A DNA stretch of 64,000 nt from Nocardia mexicana NBRC 108244 (GTDB lineage Bacteria > Actinomycetota > Actinomycetes > Mycobacteriales > Mycobacteriaceae): contig NZ_BDBV01000021.1 of the NCBI RefSeq assembly GCF_001613165.1, forward strand, positions 1 to 64,000, read 5' to 3'. Below, one piece after another: positions 62,206 to 64,000 of this stretch; position 1 is the first letter of the stretch; each line of letters opens with the position of its first letter. Both the position numbers and the translations under genes were made by a program. Below the pieces are notes generated by a model that had not been told where the DNA came from, did no database searches, and saw nothing but the letters and a program-made list of their open reading frames with translations.

Positions 62206-62604
62206 TCAGGGCCTGCTCTCGTCGGCGGCCCGATTGCGCCAGGCGGCAACGAGTTTCGCCCCCTGCTCGGCGGTGATGACGCTGTCGGCGATTCCGGCGG
62301 CGACCGCCTCCTGGACGCAGGCATCGGCCAGGCCCGGCATCGTCACCGAAACACCCTCCCGCGCAGGGGGTCCCGGATCCGGGCCGAGACCGGCGTAGCC
62401 GTATTCGACGTGCTGGGGGCGAATGGAGACCGTCGTCTCGTCGGCGTGGCCGAGCGGTGCGGTGGCCAGGCGCACGATCAGGTGCTCGGAGCCGAAATCC
62501 ACCACCGTGCCGTGCGCGCCGTGGACGCAGCGCGGGTTGCCGCACGGCGCGTGCACGGTGACGGGATCGCCGATCCCGAGCTGCCAGCCGTAACGATCCA
62601 GCAA
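62206..62604 (-). CDS. conserved hypothetical protein, 132 aa
   Basis: Two Cys in HAPCGNPRCVHGAHG could bind metal, and a beta-rich N-terminal half (about 1-70) is followed by a helix (LADACVQEAVAAGIADSVI) and basic tail. No family recognised. Convergent with the toroid gene, 23 nt between stops. Confidence 0.55.
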   Translation of the reverse strand: MLDRYGWQLGIGDPVTVHAPCGNPRCVHGAHGTVVDFGSEHLIVRLATAPLGHADETTVSIRPQHVEYGYAGLGPDPGPPAREGVSVTMPGLADACVQEAVAAGIADSVITAEQGAKLVAAWRNRAADESRP

Positions 62605-62764
62605 GGGATGCTCCCTCCTGTCACGCCGCGACGGAGGCAGCCGAGTGCGGCGTGGCCTGTCCGTTTCCTGTAGTGAACCACGACGTATCCGTGTGCCGCA
62701 GCGTTTCGCGGTGCGTAATCCCTTGGTGCGGAACAGTTCACAAGATCACCGCGCCGGGTAGGGG

Positions 62765-63619
62765 TCAGACCGGAACGAGGTCGGCCAGGCCCGACAGTGG
62801 CCCCGGCAGGCCCGCCAGATGCTTCTTGACCCCGGTCGCCACGGGATTGGGGGTCTCGGCCCGCAGCCGGTCCAGCTCGGTCTGCATGGTGTCGACGGTA
62901 TCTCGGTAGCAGGCGTCGACCACATCGGGATTATCCGGATCGCCCGGCTCCGTCGACCAGTCCAGCGGCGGCAGGAAGCTGACCTGCACCGTGGCGGGCA
63001 GCGGGATCTGCGGCAGGATCGGAGCCACCCCGAACGGCACACCCACCGTGTAGGGAAAGACCTTGGCGCGCAGCAACTTGTTCAACTGCAGCAGCCGGGC
63101 GGTGCGCTCGCCGCGGCTGACGATGAAGATGGAATCGTGCCCGCCGTTGGCGACCGCGGGAATGACCGGGATCCCGAGTTCCAGTGCGAGCCTGACGAAT
63201 CCCTTGCGACCGGCGAAGTCGATCTTGCCGCGGTCGGACCACGGGCGGCAGGCCTCCCAGTCGCCGCCCGGGTACACCATCACCGCGCCGCCGTCCTTCA
63301 GTCCGGCGGTGGCCGCCTCCCGGGATGCGGGGAGCACACCGAAGTCGCGCAGGCTGTCACCGAGAAATGGTGCGCGCAAAAGGATTTCGTGCGCGACGCC
63401 GTAGGTGGGCTCGTCCGGTCTGTGGTCCATCATCGCCATGAAGGTGATCCACACCTCGGGCGCCCAGTAGATCGACGAGTGGTTGCCGATGACCAGCGCC
63501 GGGCCGGAGGTCGGGAGATGTTCGACGCCGGTGACCGTCGGCGTGAAGTAGTTGACGTAGGCCCGCGCCAGGGGGAGCAGCGGGTGGTTCGGGTCCGGGA
63601 TCTGCCGGGGGTTGCTCAT
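62765..63619 (-). CDS. lysophospholipid/diacylglycerol acyltransferase-like protein
   Basis: 284 aa. The PlsC/MGAT-like motifs are present in order: GNHSSIYWAPE (position of H-x4-D, but Asp is replaced by Trp), then VLPASREAATAGL, VMVYPGGDWEACRP and ELGIPVIPAVANGG. These enzymes acylate glycerol lipids. ATG 63619 is chosen; in-frame residues upstream to 63802 look non-coding. The 264-nt gap before it (63620-63883) holds only the palindrome at 63833. Confidence 0.8.
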   Translation of the reverse strand: MSNPRQIPDPNHPLLPLARAYVNYFTPTVTGVEHLPTSGPALVIGNHSSIYWAPEVWITFMAMMDHRPDEPTYGVAHEILLRAPFLGDSLRDFGVLPASREAATAGLKDGGAVMVYPGGDWEACRPWSDRGKIDFAGRKGFVRLALELGIPVIPAVANGGHDSIFIVSRGERTARLLQLNKLLRAKVFPYTVGVPFGVAPILPQIPLPATVQVSFLPPLDWSTEPGDPDNPDVVDACYRDTVDTMQTELDRLRAETPNPVATGVKKHLAGLPGPLSGLADLVPV

Positions 63620-63832
63620 GTGCCATCCTGTCTGTCGTGTCGCCGGTGGACGGCGGCACACGACGACCGGCCCGGCACCGAAATGGTGGCGAGCGGAACC
63701 GAATTGCCCCTTGGTCACATCCCCGTTGATATTCCCTGTTGGCCGCGCGTGCGCGAACCGGCACGGTGCATACGCATCGTCTGCCCGACCGATGCCGATC
63801 ACCGTCCTCCTGCACTGCCGACGGTATCAAAA

Positions 63833-63846
63833 CAAGCAAATGCTTG
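63833..63846. promoter_or_regulatory. palindrome CAAGCA-AA-TGCTTG
   Basis: A perfect 6+2+6 inverted repeat in the gap between the MBL-fold gene end and the acyltransferase gene. It resembles short TetR operators. It is 214 nt from the acyltransferase ATG, so its target is uncertain. Confidence 0.4.
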
Positions 63847-63883
63847 GTGATGAATGTGCGAAACCCAACATCGGCCGTAACCG

Positions 63884-64000
63884 TCAGTGGCCGCGCTTGA
63901 TCCACTCCGTCAGGTGGGGGGCCTCGCCGCCGATGGTGGTGGAGTCGCCGTGGCCGGTGTGCACGACCGTGGCCGCGGGGAGTGTGAGGAGGCGGGTGCG
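63884..64000 (-). CDS. MBL-fold metallo-hydrolase, C-terminal end (partial)
   Basis: The last 38 codons of a gene that continues past the window. The peptide VVHTGHGDSTTIGGEAPHL and then EWIKRGH is the end of glyoxalase-II-like metallo-beta-lactamase-fold proteins (GHG metal ligand region). The rest, including the HxHxDH site, is outside. Confidence 0.8.
   Translation of the reverse strand, partial: RTRLLTLPAATVVHTGHGDSTTIGGEAPHLTEWIKRGH

Overview
The window reads as high-GC chromosomal DNA of a mycolic-acid actinomycete, most likely Nocardia or a close relative. The signs are an antigen-85-type mycolyltransferase (12956-13933), a complete YrbE/Mce lipid-import operon (22773-31387), a cutinase-like secreted protein, a mycobacterial-type haemophore, an ESX-like remnant, many GTG starts and dense ATGA/TGATG stop-start overlaps. 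The genus is inferred; no rRNA or marker gene is present to fix it.

Layout. 1-5483: small housekeeping and hypothetical genes, an ADP-ribosylglycohydrolase, a 21-bp minisatellite and a NarL-type two-component pair. 5492-8837: a large TetR-like regulator divergent from an acyl-CoA carboxylase beta subunit. 8933-12787: a chloramphenicol-type efflux gene with an apparent attenuation leader, then a DMT exporter divergent from TetR and an ECF41 sigma factor. 12956-22554: envelope, antibiotic-kinase-like, oxidoreductase and regulator genes, including a membrane-protein gene split by one in-frame TAG. 22773-31387: yrbEA, yrbEB, mceA to mceF and one Mce-associated gene, followed on the other strand by an amine-dehydrogenase-like oxidoreductase and a Rieske oxygenase (31388-33473). 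33657-35112: a HAD-like protein and a decayed ESX/amidase locus.

36520-47115 is the most distinctive part. A TetR gene and an ABC1 kinase lie divergent from a tightly coupled operon of two SDRs, three Baeyer-Villiger-type flavin monooxygenases, an alpha/beta hydrolase and an SRPBCC protein. It resembles the mycobacterial mymA locus in gene classes but carries three monooxygenases. A plausible role is oxidation, oxygen insertion and ester hydrolysis of a lipid, steroid or terpenoid ketone.

47147-64000: a decayed mycothiol-dependent-enzyme gene next to tRNA-Asn, an OmpR two-component system whose kinase seems to start at CTG, a haemophore-like protein, an AAA ATPase, a cutinase, a 25-bp minisatellite, an ABC-F protein, an AbfB-domain protein, two TetR-type operators between an SDR and a TetR gene, a cyclase-family hydrolase, a membrane-anchored terpene-cyclase-like toroid protein, an acyltransferase and the 3' end of an MBL-fold hydrolase.

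All product names come from reading motifs by eye; no database search was run.
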